64,000 bases of DNA, taken from contig NC_053036.3 of NCBI RefSeq assembly GCF_002575655.3, positions 154,418,627-154,482,626 of the forward strand. The letters run 5' to 3'. The stretch comes from Aegilops tauschii subsp. strangulata (taxonomy: Eukaryota > Streptophyta > Magnoliopsida > Poales > Poaceae). A program made the position numbers and the translations under genes. Below, piece by piece: positions 22,193 to 34,791 of this stretch; the stretch's first letter is position 1, and each line of letters begins with the position of its first letter. The notes beneath the pieces are model-generated. The model had not been told where the DNA came from. It saw nothing but the letters and a program-made list of their open reading frames with translations, and made no database searches.

Positions 22193-25100
22193 ATGGCAGG
22201 TGCCCCACCACCCGCTCCTGCGGCCGGTGTTGACGACGGGGCCCGGGGGCTCCGAGCCATGGCCCCCGCCCTGCGGCAGGTGCGATGGCCACCCAAGTTC
22301 AAGCCGGAGATGCCGCCACGCTACGACGGCGCGGCGGACCCGTCGACGTTCCTGCTGGCATACGAGGAGGCCGTCCTCGAGGCCGGGGGAGACGACAAGG
22401 TCATGGCCAACTGGCTCCCCATGGCCCTCGTCGGCGAGCCACGCGCCTAGCTGCTCAACCTCCCTGGATCGACGATGGCGTCATGGGGGGAACTCCGCGA
22501 CCTCTTCACTGCTCGCTACGCGGTGCCGGTGCACCACACAGTCGCAGCCCTGCTGGGCGGCTCTCAAGCACCACCTTCAGATCGCCACGTCAAGCCATTC
22601 CTCCGTCAGATTAGTGCCGCTTCCAAGCGCCCGGGGGCTCCGCCGGGTTGGGCTGCGCCAGAGGCCGACCTCACCTTCGGCTCAGAAGACCACCCCAACT
22701 CTACCGCCGGCTCGGGCAAGCTCCCAATGCTCTGCACGCCGACCATCTGCAACGTGGCTGTTACCAAGACTCTCATCGACGGCGGAACGGGCCTCAACTT
22801 GCTCTCCATAGAGGCCTTCAGCCTTCTTCACGTACCACTCGAGCGACTCAGTCTCAGCAAGCCTTTCTTAGGAGTTGGTGGTGGCACTGCCCGCTCTCTG
22901 GGACAGATCCGCCTCCCCGTCACCTTCGGCACACGCGACAACTACCGCACCGAGCTGGCCGACTTCGACATCGCCCGCATCGGCCTCCCGTACAACGCTA
23001 TCCTCGGGTACCCAGCTCTCGCCCAGTACACGGCGGCGACTCATCCGGCCTACAACCTCATGAAGATGCCTGGAAGCAAAGGCGTCCTAACCATCAAGGG
23101 GGACACCAAGGAGACCGTGGCGGCACTCAAGCTCGCCCTCAAAACTGCCGCGACGGCGCAGCCTGCCGAAGCGGGCGCCTCCGAGCCCAAGGGAGCCATG
23201 CCGACCAAGAAGAAGCAGTTGTTCACACAAGACAAGGCGGAAACCAAGCAGGTGCCGGTCACCGAGGACAGGCCCTCAGGAGCCACCTTTACCAAAGGTG
23301 CCAGCCTCGACCCAGGGCAAGGGGAAGCATTGGTGAAGTTCTTGCGCGCAAACAAGGATATATTCGCGTGGGAGCCCAATCAGCTGGTAGGAGTCCCGAG
23401 AGAGGTGATTCAGCATCATTTCAGGGTATGCCCCAATGTACGCCCCGTGTAGCAGCGGGCGAGATGGCAGTCCACTGAGAAGCATGCCTTCATCGTCCAG
23501 GAGACCCGCAAGCTAGAAGCGGCAGAAGCCATTCGCGAGGTTCGGTATCCCGAATGGTTGGCGAACCCCGTCGTAGTGCCAAAGAAAGGCGGGAAGGAAG
23601 GGATGTGCGTCGACTTCACCAACCTTAACAAAGCCTGACCCCAAGATCTGTTCCCGCTCCCACGCATTAATCAGATTGTCGACTCCACCGCCGAGTGCGA
23701 CCTGCTGTGCTTCCTGGATGCGTTCTCAGGATATCACCAGATCAAGATGGCGGTAGAAGATGTGGAGAAGACAGCCTTCCTGACCCCGTGTGGGGTGTAC
23801 TGCTACACCTGCATGCCCTTTGGATTGCGCAATGCGGGCGCAACCTTTCAGGGACTGATGCACATCGCCTTAGGGCGACAGCTCGGAAGAAACACAGAGG
23901 CCTACGTCGACGACATCGGGGTGAAATCTCGGGAGGCGAGGACCCTCATCCAAGACCTGGAAGAAACATTCGAGAGCCCGGGCCAGGTGAACTTGCGGCT
24001 CAAGACGGAGAAGTGCGTGTTCGGCGTCCCTTCTGGCAAGCTGCTGGGCTTTCTTGTGTCCCATAGAGGGATCGAGGCAAATCCAGAGAAGATCAAGGCC
24101 ATCGAGGACATGAGCTCGCCGCAGACCCTAAAGGAGATGCAGAAGTTGGCTGGTCGGGTAACTGCGTTGGGACGCTTCATCTCCAAGCTAGTGGAACGCC
24201 CCCTACCCTTCTTCAAGCTGATGACAAAGAAGAGCCTATTCGAGTGGACCCAAGAGGCCGACCGAGCTTTTCAAGACCTCAAGAGGTACCTGACCAGCCC
24301 TCCGGTGATGGTGGCACCACGACCTCTCGAACCCCTAGTGCTCTACCTCGCCGCTACCCCGTACTCCGCCACCGCAGCATTGGTGGCGGTTTGGGAGGAA
24401 CACCAAGCCAAGGGCGCGCTGCGCCGAGCTACAGCTGAAATGACGCAAGATCCGGAAGGCGCCGCGGGAGCCGCAGCGGCGTCAACGGAAGACCAAGCGT
24501 GGCAGGGCGACGTCACAAAGACCCCCGCAAGCGACCAGGCACCAGGAGTTCCACCACCTCAGGAGATGTCCGGGCCCCCGCAAGACACGAGCCTCACCAA
24601 CGCGCCAACCCTTGTCGAGCACCCGGTGTATTTTGTCAGCACGGTGTTGCGAGACACAAGGGCACGATATCCCATGCCTTAGAAGCTCCTGCTTGCACTC
24701 TTGGTGGCCTCGCGCAAGCTGCGGCATTACTTCCAGGGCCACCCCATCAAGGTCATCTCAGCCTACCCGTTGGAGAGGGTGCTCAGGAGCCCCAATTCTG
24801 CTGGAAGGGTCGCCGAGTGGAACATCGAGTTACAAGCATTCCAGTTAGAGTTCAGCACTACCAGGGTCATCAAGGGAGCCACGCTCGCTGATTTTGTGGC
24901 AGAATGGACGGATGTCCCGGTACTTGAAGTAGGCGAAGACCGGTCCACCTCGCCAGGAAGTGAAGCACCAGACAGTTGGGTCATGTACTTCGATGGCGCC
25001 TTCGCGCACCAAGGCGCAGGGGCTGGAGCAGTACTCATCTCGCCCAATCAGGATAAGCTCTACTACGCCGTGCAGCTCTGCTTTCAGCATGTCGAGAAGG

Positions 25101-26789
25101 TCTCCAACAACATCGCAGAATACGAAGGCCTCATAGCTAGACTGAAGGCCGCGACAGCTCTGGGGGTGAAGCGCCTCACCGTTAGAGGCGACTCGCAGCT
25201 CCTTGTCAACTTCTCCAACAAAGTATATGAGCCAAAGGACGAGCATATGGAGGCATACCTCACGGAGATGCGCAAGATGGAGAAGCAGTTCTTGGGTCTG
25301 GAGCTGCAGCACGTGCCCCCGGGCACCAACAAGGAAGCTGACGACATCGCCAGGAGAGCATCCAAGAAGCAGCCACAAGAGCCCGGTGTCTTTGAGGAAC
25401 GACTCTTCAAGCCATCGGTGACACCACCACTTTCAAGCACAGCTCAGCCTCCGGAGGAACTCCCACAGCCTCCTGCCTCAGGAGCCCCGGCCTGTGGCCC
25501 GACCTCAGGAGCTCGCTTGCTCTTTGCGCTCGAACCTCAGGAGGGATGCTGGACCAAGGAATTCAAAGAATATCTGATGCAAGGGGCGCTGCCAGACAAA
25601 GAGGAGGATGCGGAGCGTGTGGTTCGGCAAGCAACGGCGTACTGTATCCAGGATGGTGAGTTGTACAGGAAGAAGCGGCCAAATGACGTCTCCCTGTGCT
25701 GCATTTCCAGGGACCAGGGGAAGGAGCTACTAACTGACATACACGGTGGGGACTGCGGGCACCACTCATCATCACGGACCCTCGTCGGCAAAGTATTCCG
25801 TAATGGGTTCAACTAGCCTACTACGCTCAACAACGCAGCTGAGTTGGTGAGGTCCTGCGAAGCCTGCCAGTTCCACGCCAAGCAGATTCTTCAGCCGGCT
25901 CAGGGCCTCCGGACCATTCCGCTCACATGGCCGTTCGCGGTCTCGGGGCTGGACATCTTGGGCCCATTCCGACGAGCGCCTAGGGGCTACCGCTACCTCT
26001 ACGTCGCCATCGACAAGTTCACCAAGTGGGCGGAAGTGGAAGCCGTCCGTACCATCCCAGCTGGCTCTGTTGTCAAGTTCATCAAGGACCTCGTGAGCCG
26101 CTTTGGGGTCCCGAACAGCATCATCACAGATAACGGCTCACAGTTCACTAGTAACCTCTTGAAAACCTACTGTGCTAACCTTGGAACGTAGATCTGCTAC
26201 GCTTCGGTGGCGCACCCCAGGAGCAATGGTCAGGCCGAACGCGCCAACGCGGAGGTCCTAAGGGGCCTCAAGACCAAGACCTTCAAGAAGAAGCTCGAGG
26301 CCTGTGGCAGGGGCTGGCATGACGAGGTCCAGTCCGTGCTGTGGTCTATCCGCACCACCGCCACCAAACCAACGGGCGAGACCCCATTCTTCCTCGTCTA
26401 CGGAGCTGAAGCAGTCCTTCCTCACGAGGTTAAGCATCGCTCCGCACGTCCTGGCGTTCGATGAAACACAGCAGGACGCCACGCGGGGGATGGACCTCGT
26501 GCTGGGGGAGGAGCGTCGTCGCGAAGCTGCACTGAGGGCGGCAACGTACCAGCAGGCGCTGCGGCGATACCGCTGCCGCAACGTCCGCTCCAGGATGCTC
26601 GAGGTGGGCAACCTCGTCCTGAGGCGGGTCCTCTCCAGGGAAGGGCTGCACAAGCTTTCACCCATGTGGGAGGGCCCATTCAGGGTCATCCATGTCTCCA
26701 GGCCTGCCGCCGCGCGCCTGGAGACGCAGGACGGGATACCTATCTAGAACGCCTGGAACATCCAGCACCTCAGGAAGTTCTACCCATGA
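22193..26789 (+). pseudogene. gag-pol polyprotein of Tat element A, broken
   Basis: One frame from ATG 22193 covers gag (WPPKFKPEMPPRYDGAADP), a protease-like region (KTLIDGGTGLNLLS near 22770), RT (FGLRNAGATFQ, catalytic YVDD near 23905), RNase H (LVLYLAATPYSATAALVAVW to VISAYPLERVL), a second RNase H-like domain (WVMYFDGAFAHQGAGAGAV with GDSQLLV, near 24980-25360) and integrase (SGLDILGPF, TDNGSQFTS, SNGQAERANAE carrying the D,D,E residues). Two RNase H regions are a hallmark of the Tat lineage. In-frame stops lie at 22448, 23450, 23636, 24680, 25814 and 26189. A 2-base loss near 26452 shifts the frame, and another TAG is at 26744. Five of the seven stops are CAG or TGG codons changed to TAG. 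It cannot make a working polyprotein. Confidence 0.93.
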
Positions 26790-27700
26790 AGCAAGGCCCA
26801 GAGCCTGTGAAGAAAGGACCAGAGCCTGTGAAGAAGGCCCGGTGCCTGTGAAGAATCGCCGCCCGTGACACTCTCACATAATAATGAGTGGGGCTGTACA
26901 CGCCCCGGAGTCTCGGGAGCGCCGGCCTCAGGCCCTGGGGCTCCCTCCCATGCCTAGTGGCAGCACTTAGCTCTGCGCTGGTGAGAAGACTTGAAGACTA
27001 GATTAGGTGCCGGACGCGGCTTTTCATTTGCTTTCCGTAGTTGGCTCGTTTTTCCCTAATCGAAGTTTGCTTTTGGTGTTTCTTGCTGATTCGATTCCCT
27101 CGCTTCTTACCGCATTTTCCGGTTCTGGTTCGCTCGTATTTTCTCTCTCGCATACCTCGCGAAGGGGGCTAGGCAGGCGCCCTCGCGAGCGTTTTTCTTC
27201 TCTCTGCCTTCTCGTTCTCGCAAGCCACCCTCGTTCGAGCCTGAAAGTTGGCGCATCTCTCCTAATCTGTGCCCCATGGGTACCGTGATACAAAGCGTCG
27301 GGTCAAGGCTCGGGTGAACGACAAATCTCCTGGCAAACTCCCTAACGAATTTTTTGCAGTTCCTGAGCAATCTCAGGCCACAAAGGTCAAGATGGACACG
27401 AGGAAATAAACGCCTCGTAAGGAGGAGGGCGCCCCGAATGCACCATGCTAAGTTAGCTTTGCGCAAAATGGCCACACAACATTGAAACAACAAGCGTAGC
27501 ATAATGGTTAATAAGTTATGGTTCGATACACGCCCCTCCGGGCCCATGCTGGTTTCATTTTGATGCAGGAAGGAAAAGGGGAACATAACAAAAGCGCGAT
27601 CGCCCCTGCAGCAGGCAACGGGGGCAGGGCCTTGGCGATGTCCCGGGTCTAGTCGGACCCCTCCTCGCGCTTCACCGATGCGCGGCGACGAGATGACCCG
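26790..27700 (+). other. 3' untranslated spacer of Tat element A
   Basis: Region between the end of pol and the antisense B3-like frame. It opens with three near-copies of CAGAGCCTGTGAAGAAGG. It also holds GCCTCAGGCCCTGGGGCTCC and CTCGCGAGCG words like those of the LTR. The same region occurs in B at 56105-56935. No conserved coding frame is recognised. Confidence 0.7.
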
Positions 27701-28432
27701 CTACCACCTTCGAAGCGGGCGCGGCGGCTGATCAAGGCCGCCGCTGCTGGAACTGTCGCCAAGGGAGGAGCCACCATAGCCAGACGAGGCGCGGCCGGTG
27801 GGTTCGTCCTCCTCCTCGTCCCGACCATCGCCAAGGCCGAGCACCTCCTCGCCGTCGTTCACCTCAGGGCAACATCCGGTGCGACGACCATCTTCCTCGA
27901 ACACCCTCACTAAGAGGGGCGCGTCGCCGTCGAACTTGAAGTGGAGGGTGCACCGCCTGCCTAGGCCGCGCGCGCGGGCGAATGTCTGCCAACCGCGGGC
28001 CAGAGCTACGTTGCCCGTGACGGAGACCTCGACCGCGACCCAAGAAGCCCAGCTGCAGCAACCGTCCGCCTGCAGCCGGAGCCCGCCTGGACCGGAGGCC
28101 GGTAGCTCGTCGGCAAAGAAGCGGGGAAGCTGGAGCCAGCTGCCGGCCAGATCCTCCGACTAGACAACGAAGTTCGGCAGCACCTCTGAGGCATGGAACC
28201 GCGGGCAGGGAGGTCGTGCAACCACGGCACGTCTTCTCTCGTCGACAGGACTGCCGTGACCAGAGAGACTCCTGCCGCGCACTGCGGCGCCACCCCGGGA
28301 GCCGGAGGCCATGGCGGGGGTCGCGACATGCTTGCGGGGACGGCCACGTCGTCGCTTGGGCGCCGAGGAGCCGGGTCCCTCCCGAGGGGCCTTGCCTTTC
28401 TCCGCGGGGGAGAACCTCTTCGACGGCGCCAT
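27701..28432 (-). pseudogene. antisense AT-hook/B3-like gene of Tat element A, one nonsense codon
   Basis: Reads opposite to gag-pol. ATG at 28432 begins MAPSKRFSPAEKGKAPREGP, then KRRRGRPRK, a canonical AT-hook core (GRP in basic context). The codon that is Trp91 in B is TAG here (28160-28162), a TGG-to-TAG change. Beyond it the same frame continues to 27701 with the B3-like stretch (FFADELPASGPGGLRLQADG, ARGWQTFARARGLGRRCTLH, FKFDG, RVFEEDGRR) and an acidic tail. Apart from the one stop and a different C-terminal frame end it is collinear with the copy in B. A minus-strand TATA box lies about 80 bases upstream of the ATG. Confidence 0.75.
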
Positions 28433-28511
28433 TGCTGCTAGCGGTGGAGCAAGGAGGAAGAAGCGAGTGAACCAAATAGGGATGGGCGACCGGGGGTCCG
28501 CCCCCCTCCCC

Positions 28512-28518
28512 ATTTATA
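28512..28518 (-). promoter_or_regulatory. TATA box for the antisense gene (A)
   Basis: On the minus strand CTATAAATGGGGAGGGGG; the TATAAAT begins at 28518, about 80-86 bases before the ATG at 28432. The identical core is present in B at 57812-57818, although the surrounding leader has diverged, which argues for function. Confidence 0.6.
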
Positions 28519-28760
28519 GTGGAAGAAGGCCAACCGGCGCCTCCCACGATCATAGGTAATGATGATTTTCCTTGCATGTCGTGGGGACTTGTCAAATCGA
28601 GTGGTTGCCGAGGCAGCGTGGGGAAGTGGAGGCGCCCACGTCCAATCAACCGCCACGCGTCAACCAGGGCCGCATGCTTTTGGGGCCTGCAGCGCTCCGT
28701 ACTTGACCTTTGGCTTCGCCTCGAAGCCAAGCCCGAGCGCACCTTGGGCCCGGGGGCTAC

Positions 28761-29654
28761 TGTCGGCGTTCTGGGAATGGGGGTCCCCAGACTTGCCTGC
28801 CTGCGGCCCACGGCGTGGCTATGCTAGCGGGCCTGTATGGCCCATCTTCATCAATAAGGCATTCAAGACCCTGGCGAGGGGCCAAGCCTCGCTTGGCGGA
28901 CGATGCAAGACCTCCTCAGGAGCGGCCTTACCAGGGTGCCTCGTGAGGAGCGGGGATATCAAGGCGGGGCAAACCTCACGAAGCTGTCGTGATGTGAGCC
29001 ATGATGATCGACACCAGGCGGGCGCCAGTGCCTGCAGCGTCCTTGTTTCCTCTTTGATGCTAAGGAGGCCAGCGCAGGCACGCGGAGTACCGAGGCATCA
29101 GGAAAAGGTTTCCATATCGGTGCAACGAGACCAAGACCAGCAGGCCAGCAGGACGGAGGTCACCGTGGAGCCCAGGACGGTGTCATCACCAGAGCCTTTT
29201 GCAGGCGAAGACCCGTTTTGTCAGGATAGCTTGTACTAGCTGTCCCCTTTCAAATTGCCCGCCGTTGTTGGCTCCCTTCCCGCTCAATATTTGGGGAGAG
29301 GACCAGGGCCTATATAAGTAGAACTAGCCACCACAGTAGGGGATAACTGATTCAGAGTCATCTCACCCACACAAGTTCAGCAAGCACAAGAACACCTCAA
29401 CTTCAGGAGGTTGTTCTTCCCCTTGTACTGTACATCAGCCCAAGAGGCAATCCACCACTACACACTGGAGTAGGGTATTACACCACAACGGTGGACCGAA
29501 CCAGTATAAATCTCGTGTCTTTCTGTGTTGCGAGTTCGTCGAGTTCGTCCGCGAGATATTAGCGAGCTAGAGCATAGATTGGTAGGAGGGGAAGAACTTC
29601 GTGCGCACCCCAGAGTTCGAACCTTAAGGGTTTGCCGGAACCCCAGATCCGACA
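28761..29654 (+). mobile_element. 3' LTR of Tat element A
   Basis: TGTCGGCGTTCTGGGAATGG to ...CCCCAGATCCGACA, 894 bases, preceded by GGGCCCGGGGGCTAC (purine-rich priming tract). TATA box TATATAA at 29311-29317. It is directly followed by B's LTR, giving the false look of a tandem LTR pair. Confidence 0.92.
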
Positions 29655-30532
29655 AACGGGGATCCCCAGACTTCCCTGCCTGCGGCCCACGGCGTGGCTT
29701 AACCGGCGGCCCAGTACGGCCCATCTTCACCAGCACACGCTGAAGACCCTCGCGAGGGGCCAATCCTCGCGAGGCGGGCGACACAAGACCTCCTCGGGGG
29801 CAGCCTCACCAGGCGGGCTCGCGAGTGGCGGAGAGATCAAGGAAAGGCGAACCTCGCGAGGTTCCAATGATGTAAGCCATGATGACCAAGACCAGGCGGG
29901 CGCCAGCGCACACAGTGTCCTCGTTTCCTCTTTGGTGCTAAGGACGCAAGTGCAGGCGAAGAGTACCGAGGCATCAGGCAAAGGTTTCCATATCGGTGCA
30001 ACGAGACCGAGACCAGCAGGATGGCAGGACGGAGGTCACCGTGGAGCCCAAGACGGCATCACCACCAGAGCCTTTGGCAGGCAAAGACCACCTTTAGTCA
30101 AGATAGATTATAGTAGCTGGCCCCCTTCAAATTGGCCGTTGTGGCATCCCTTCCCGCTCAATATTTGGGAAGAGGACCAAGCCTCTATAAAGAGGACTAG
30201 CCACCACAGTAGGGGGCAGCTCATCTTGAACTGGATCCACTCCATCCTCACACCCACCAAGCACAAGAACACCTCTCCTCAGGAGGCTGTTCTTCCTCTT
30301 GTACTGTTCATCCTCAGCCCAAGAGGCAATCCACCACACCACACTAGACTAGGGTATTACACCACAACGGTGGCCCGAACCAGTATAAATCTCGTGTCTC
30401 TTGTGTTGCGGGTTCGTCGAGCTAGGCTTTGAGATCGCGGTGAGGCAAAGGACGTGATTAGGTAGGGGGAAATCTTCCTGCGCACCCCAGTGTTTGAACC
30501 TCAAAGGTTTTGCCGGAACCCGAAATCCGACA
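29655..30532 (+). mobile_element. 5' LTR of Tat element B (main part)
   Basis: Continues from base 16 of B's LTR (AACGGGGATCCCCAGACTTC) after the inserted element A and ends GAACCCGAAATCCGACA. With the 20 bases at 21195-21214, less the duplicated five, it totals about 893 bases, like the 3' LTR (892). TATA box TATAAA at 30186-30191. Confidence 0.92.
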
Positions 30533-30534
30533 TT

Positions 30535-30553
30535 TGGCGCGCCAGGTAGGGGT
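30535..30553 (+). other. primer binding site, tRNA-Arg type (B)
   Basis: TGGCGCGCCAGGTAGGGGT, identical to the site in A and two bases after the LTR. Confidence 0.85.
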
Positions 30554-30609
30554 GCACCGGAGCTTTCCTTCCATCAATCTGCGCTCCGCCATCACCACGC
30601 TTCGCCCCC

Positions 30610-33600
30610 ATGCGCCGCGCTTCGGGCTCCGACGACTGGTGCCAGTGGCGGGGCCAGGGGGCTCCGAGTCTTGGCCCCCGCCTTACGACAGGTGCAGTGG
30701 CCGCCCAAGTTCAAGCCGGAGATGCCACCGCGCTACGACGGAGCGGCGGACCCGGTGGCTTTCCTGCTGGTGTATGAGGAGGCTGTCCTTAAGGCTGGGG
30801 CGACGACAAGGTCATGGCCAACTAGCTTCCCATGGCCCTCACTGGCGTGCCGCGCGCCTGGCTTCTCAACCTCCCCGGATCCACGATGGCATCTTGGGAG
30901 GAGCTGCGCGGCCTCTTCGCCGCGCGCTTCGCGACACCGGCGCCCTACGCGGTCGCGGCCCTCCTCGGCGGCTCGCAAGCTCCACCCTCGGACCGCCACG
31001 CCAAGCCGTTCTTTCGCCAGATCCGCACCGCTTCCACGCGGCAGGGAGCTCCCCCGGGTTGGGTGGCGCCCAAGGCCGACCTGACCTTCGAATCGAAAGA
31101 TCACCCCGTCACCATCGTCGGCTCGGGCGTGCTTCCTATGCTATGCACGCCCACCATCTGCCATGTAGCCGTCACCAAGACCCTCATCGACGGCGGCGCC
31201 GGCCTCAACGTGCTCTCGGTGGAGGCCTTCAGCCTCCTTCACGTACCACTCGAGCGGCTCCGCCCCAGCAAGCCTTTCTCCGGCGTCGGAGGCGACTCCT
31301 CCAGCCCCCTGGGGCAGATCCATCTTCCCGTGACCTTCGGCACCCGCGACAACTACCGCACTGAGCTGATCGACTTTGACATCGCCCACATCGGCCTCCC
31401 GTACAACGGTATTCTCGGGTACCCGGCTCTAGCTTAGTTCATGGCGGCGACCCATCCGGCCTACAACCTCATGAAGATGCCTGGGAGCAAGGACGTCCTC
31501 ACCATAGTGGGGGATACCAAGGAGGCTCTAACGGCACTCAAGCTTGCCCTCAAGACCGCTGCGGTGGCGCAACCGGCCGACGCGGGCACCTCCGGAGCTA
31601 AGGCGGCCCGCACCAACCAAGAAGAAGCAGTTGTTCACCCAGGACCAGGCAGAAACCAAGCAGGTGCTGGTCGAGGAAGACGGGTCCTCAGGGGCCACCT
31701 TCACCATAGGAGCCGACCTTGACCCCGACCAAGAGGAGGCACTAGTGAAGTTCTTCCATGCAAACAAGGAAGTATTCGCCTGGGAACCCGATCAGCTGGT
31801 AGGGGTCCCAAGAGGAGTGATTGAGCATCACTTGAAGGTATGCCCCAATGTACACCCAGTGAAGCAGAGGGCGCGGCGGCAGTCCACGGAGAAGCAGTCC
31901 TTCATCGTCCAAGAAACCCGCAAGCTGGAGGCAGCAGGCGTCATTCGCGAGGTCCGGTACCCTGAATGGTTGGCAAACCCCGTCGTTGTGCCCAAGAAAG
32001 GCGGAAAGGAGCGGATGTGTGTCGACATCACCAACCTCAACAAGGCCTGCCCCCAAGATCCGTTCCCGCTTCCACGCATCGACCAGATTGTCGACTCCAC
32101 CGCCGAGTGTGTCCTTCTGTGCTTCCTGGATGCGTTCTCAGGCTACCACCAGATCAAGATGGCGGTAGAAGACGTCGAGAAGACGGCCTTCCTGACCCCG
32201 TGCGGGGTATAATGCTACACTTGCATGCCGTTTGGGCTGCGCAACGCGGGCGCGACCTTTCAACGACTGATGTGCATCGCACTAGGTTAGCAGCTTGGGA
32301 GGAACGCTGAAGCCTACGTCGACGACATTGTGGTGAAGTCTCGGGAGGCGAGAACTTTAATTCAGGACCTGGGGGAGACCTTCGAAAGCCTGCACTAGGT
32401 AGACTTGCGGCTTAACCCGGAGAAATGCGTGTTCGGCGTCCCCTCAGGCAAGCTGCTGGGTTTCCTCGTGTCCCACAGTGGGATCGAGGCGAACCCAGAG
32501 AAGGTCAAGGCAATCGAAGACATGAGTCCACCACAAACCCTCAAGGAGATGTAGAAGCTCGCCGGTCGCGTGACTGCGTTGGGGCGTTTCATCTCCAAGC
32601 TGGGAGAGCGCACCCTGCCGTTCTTCAAGCTGATGAAGAAAAAGGGACGATTCGAGTGGACTCCAGAGGCCGACCAAGCGTTTCAAGTCCTCAAGAGATA
32701 CCTGACTAGCCCTCCGGTGATGGTAGCGCCCCGACCTCTCAAGCCCCTGGTGTTGTACCTTGCCGCCACCCCTTACTCCGCCAGCGCAGCTTTGGTGGCG
32801 GTCTGGGAGGAGCGCCGGGTCAGGGATGTGTCGCGCCAAGCCGCTCCCTCAGCCGGGGCGGCGCAAGACCCAGAGGGCTCCGCGAGGGCTGCAGCGACGC
32901 TAGCAAAGGACCAGGCTCAACAAGACGGCGCACTTGGGCCCGCGGAAGCCCCAACGAGCGACTAGGCTTTGGGGGCTTCGTCGTCTCAGGAGACGCCCCA
33001 ACCTCCGGAAGCCGTGAGCCTCGTCCATGCACCCACCCTCGTCGAGCACCCTGTGTATTTTGTCAGCACGGTGTTGCGGGATGCAAGGCGCAGTACCCCA
33101 TGCCTCAGAAGCTCCTGCTCGCGCTCTTGGTGGCCTCACGCAAGCTGCGGTACTACTTTCAAGGTCACCCGTTCAAGGTCATCTCGGCCTACCCATTGGA
33201 GAGGGTGCTCAGGAGCCCCAACTACGCCGGGAGAGTCGCTGAGTGGAACATCGAGCTACAGGCATTCCAGTTGGAGTTCAGCACAACCAGGGTCATCAAG
33301 GGAGCCGCGCTCTCTGATTTCGTGGTAGAATGGACGGACTCCCCAGGGCTTGAAGAAGGCGAGGATCGGTCCCTTTCGCCGGGGAGTGAAGCGCCAGACG
33401 GCTGGGTTATGTATTTCGATGGCGCCTTTGCGCGCCAGGGCGCAGGGGCTGCAACAGTGCTCATCTCACCCACTCAGGACAAGCTTTACTACGCCGTGCA
33501 GCTCTGCTTCCAGCAGGGTGAGAAGGTCTCCAACAACCTAGCAGAGTACGAAGGCCTCATAGCTGGCCTCAAGGCTGCGGTGGCCCTGGGGGTGAAGCGC

Positions 33601-34791
33601 CTCACCATCAAGGGTGACTCGCAGCTCCTCGTCAACTTCTCCAACAAGGTGTACAAGCCGAAGGACGAGCACATGGAGGCGTACCTCGCGGAGGTGCGCA
33701 ATATGGAGAAGCAGTTCTTGGGCCTGGAATTGCAGCATGTGCCCCGTGGCACCAACAAGGAAGCTGACGACATCGCCAGGAGAGCATCCAAGCGGCTACA
33801 CCAAGAGCCTGGCGTCTTCGAGGAGTGGCTCTTCAAGCCATCGGCAACACCGCCACTTTCAAGAACAGCGCTGCCTCGGGAGGAGCTCCCTCAACCAACT
33901 GCCTCGGGGGCCCCGGCCTGCGGCCCGACCTCGGGAGCATGCTTACTCTTGGTGCTTGAGCCTCAGGACGGGTGCTGGACCAGGGAATTCAAGGAATACG
34001 TGATGCAAGGGACGCTGCCTGAGAAGGAGGAGGACGCGGAGCGTGTGGCCCGACGGGCCACGACATACTGCATCCAGGACAGTGAGTTATACAGGAAACG
34101 ACCGAATGACGTTTCCCTGCGTTGCATCTCCAAGGAGCAGGGGAAAGAGCTGCTGGCCGACATACATGGCGGGGACTGCGGGCACCACTCGTCGTCACGG
34201 ACCCTCGTCGGCAAGGTGTTCGCAGCGGATTCTACTGGCCTACAACACTCAACGACGCGACCGAGCTGGTGAAGTCCTGCGAGGCCTGCTAGTTCCACGC
34301 CAAGCTAATCCATCAGCCGGCTCAGGGCCTCCAGACCATCCCACTCTCCTGGCCATTCGCGGTCTGGGGGCTGGATATCTTGGGCCCGTTCCCTCGAGCG
34401 CCTGGGGGCTACCGCTACCTCTACATCGCCATCGACAAGTTCACCAAGTGGGCGGAGGTAGAAGCCGTCCGCACCATCCCGGCCGGCTCCGCGGTCATGT
34501 TCATCAAAGGTCTCGTGCGCCGGTTCGGGGTACCCAACCGCATCATCACCGACAATGGCTCGCAGTTCACTAGCAATCTCTTCAAGACGTATTGTGCTAA
34601 CCTTGGAACGCAGATCTGCTACGCTTTGGTGGCGCACCCCCGAAGCAATGGCCAGGCCGAACGCGCCAACGCAGAGGTCCTGAGAGGCCTCAAGACCAGG
34701 ACCTTCAAGAAGAAGCTCGAGGCCTGTGGCAGGGGCTGGCACGACGAGCTCCAGTCCGTGTTGTGGTCCATCCGCACCACCGCCACGAAGT
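30610..34791 (+). pseudogene. gag-pol of Tat element B, 5' part (to integrase)
   Basis: Same order as in A: gag (WPPKFKPEMPPRYDGAADP near 30700), protease-like LIDGGAGLNVLS (near 31185), RT with YVDD (near 32315), RNase H (LVLYLAATPYSASAALVAVW), second RNase H-like domain (WVMYFDGAFARQGAG near 33405) and integrase catalytic core (TDNGSQFTSN near 34550, SNGQAERANAE near 34645). The frame changes near 30790, 31610, 33085 and 34225. Stops include 31435, 32211, 32287, 32396, 32552, 32963 and 34290. Most equal CAG codons of A changed to TAG. It is cut at 34791 by element D and continues at 44646. Confidence 0.93.

Larger units (their letters stand above)
21215..29654 (+). mobile_element. Tat-lineage Gypsy element A (complete, inside B's 5' LTR)
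   Basis: Flanked by AACAG (21210-21214) and AACGG (29655-29659), a 5-bp duplication with one G-to-A change, within the 20th base of B's LTR. It has two LTRs (21215-22117 and 28761-29654), a primer site, one broken polyprotein, an antisense B3-like frame and a CCCGGGGGCTAC tract before the 3' LTR. Its LTRs resemble each other more than those of B (GCTATGCTAGCGGGC against GCTTAACCGGCGGC), so A and B are sister subfamilies. Confidence 0.93.

Noticed and set aside
24845..25440. Minus-strand frames opposite the RNase H region of element A (and 33489-33836 in B)
   Set aside because: Shadows of the GC-rich sense coding; no domain, and no promoter like that of the 3' antisense gene.
29400..30532. 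Tandem LTR pair suggesting unequal recombination between elements
   Set aside because: The missing start of the second LTR is in front of element A with a 5-bp duplication, so nesting explains it fully.
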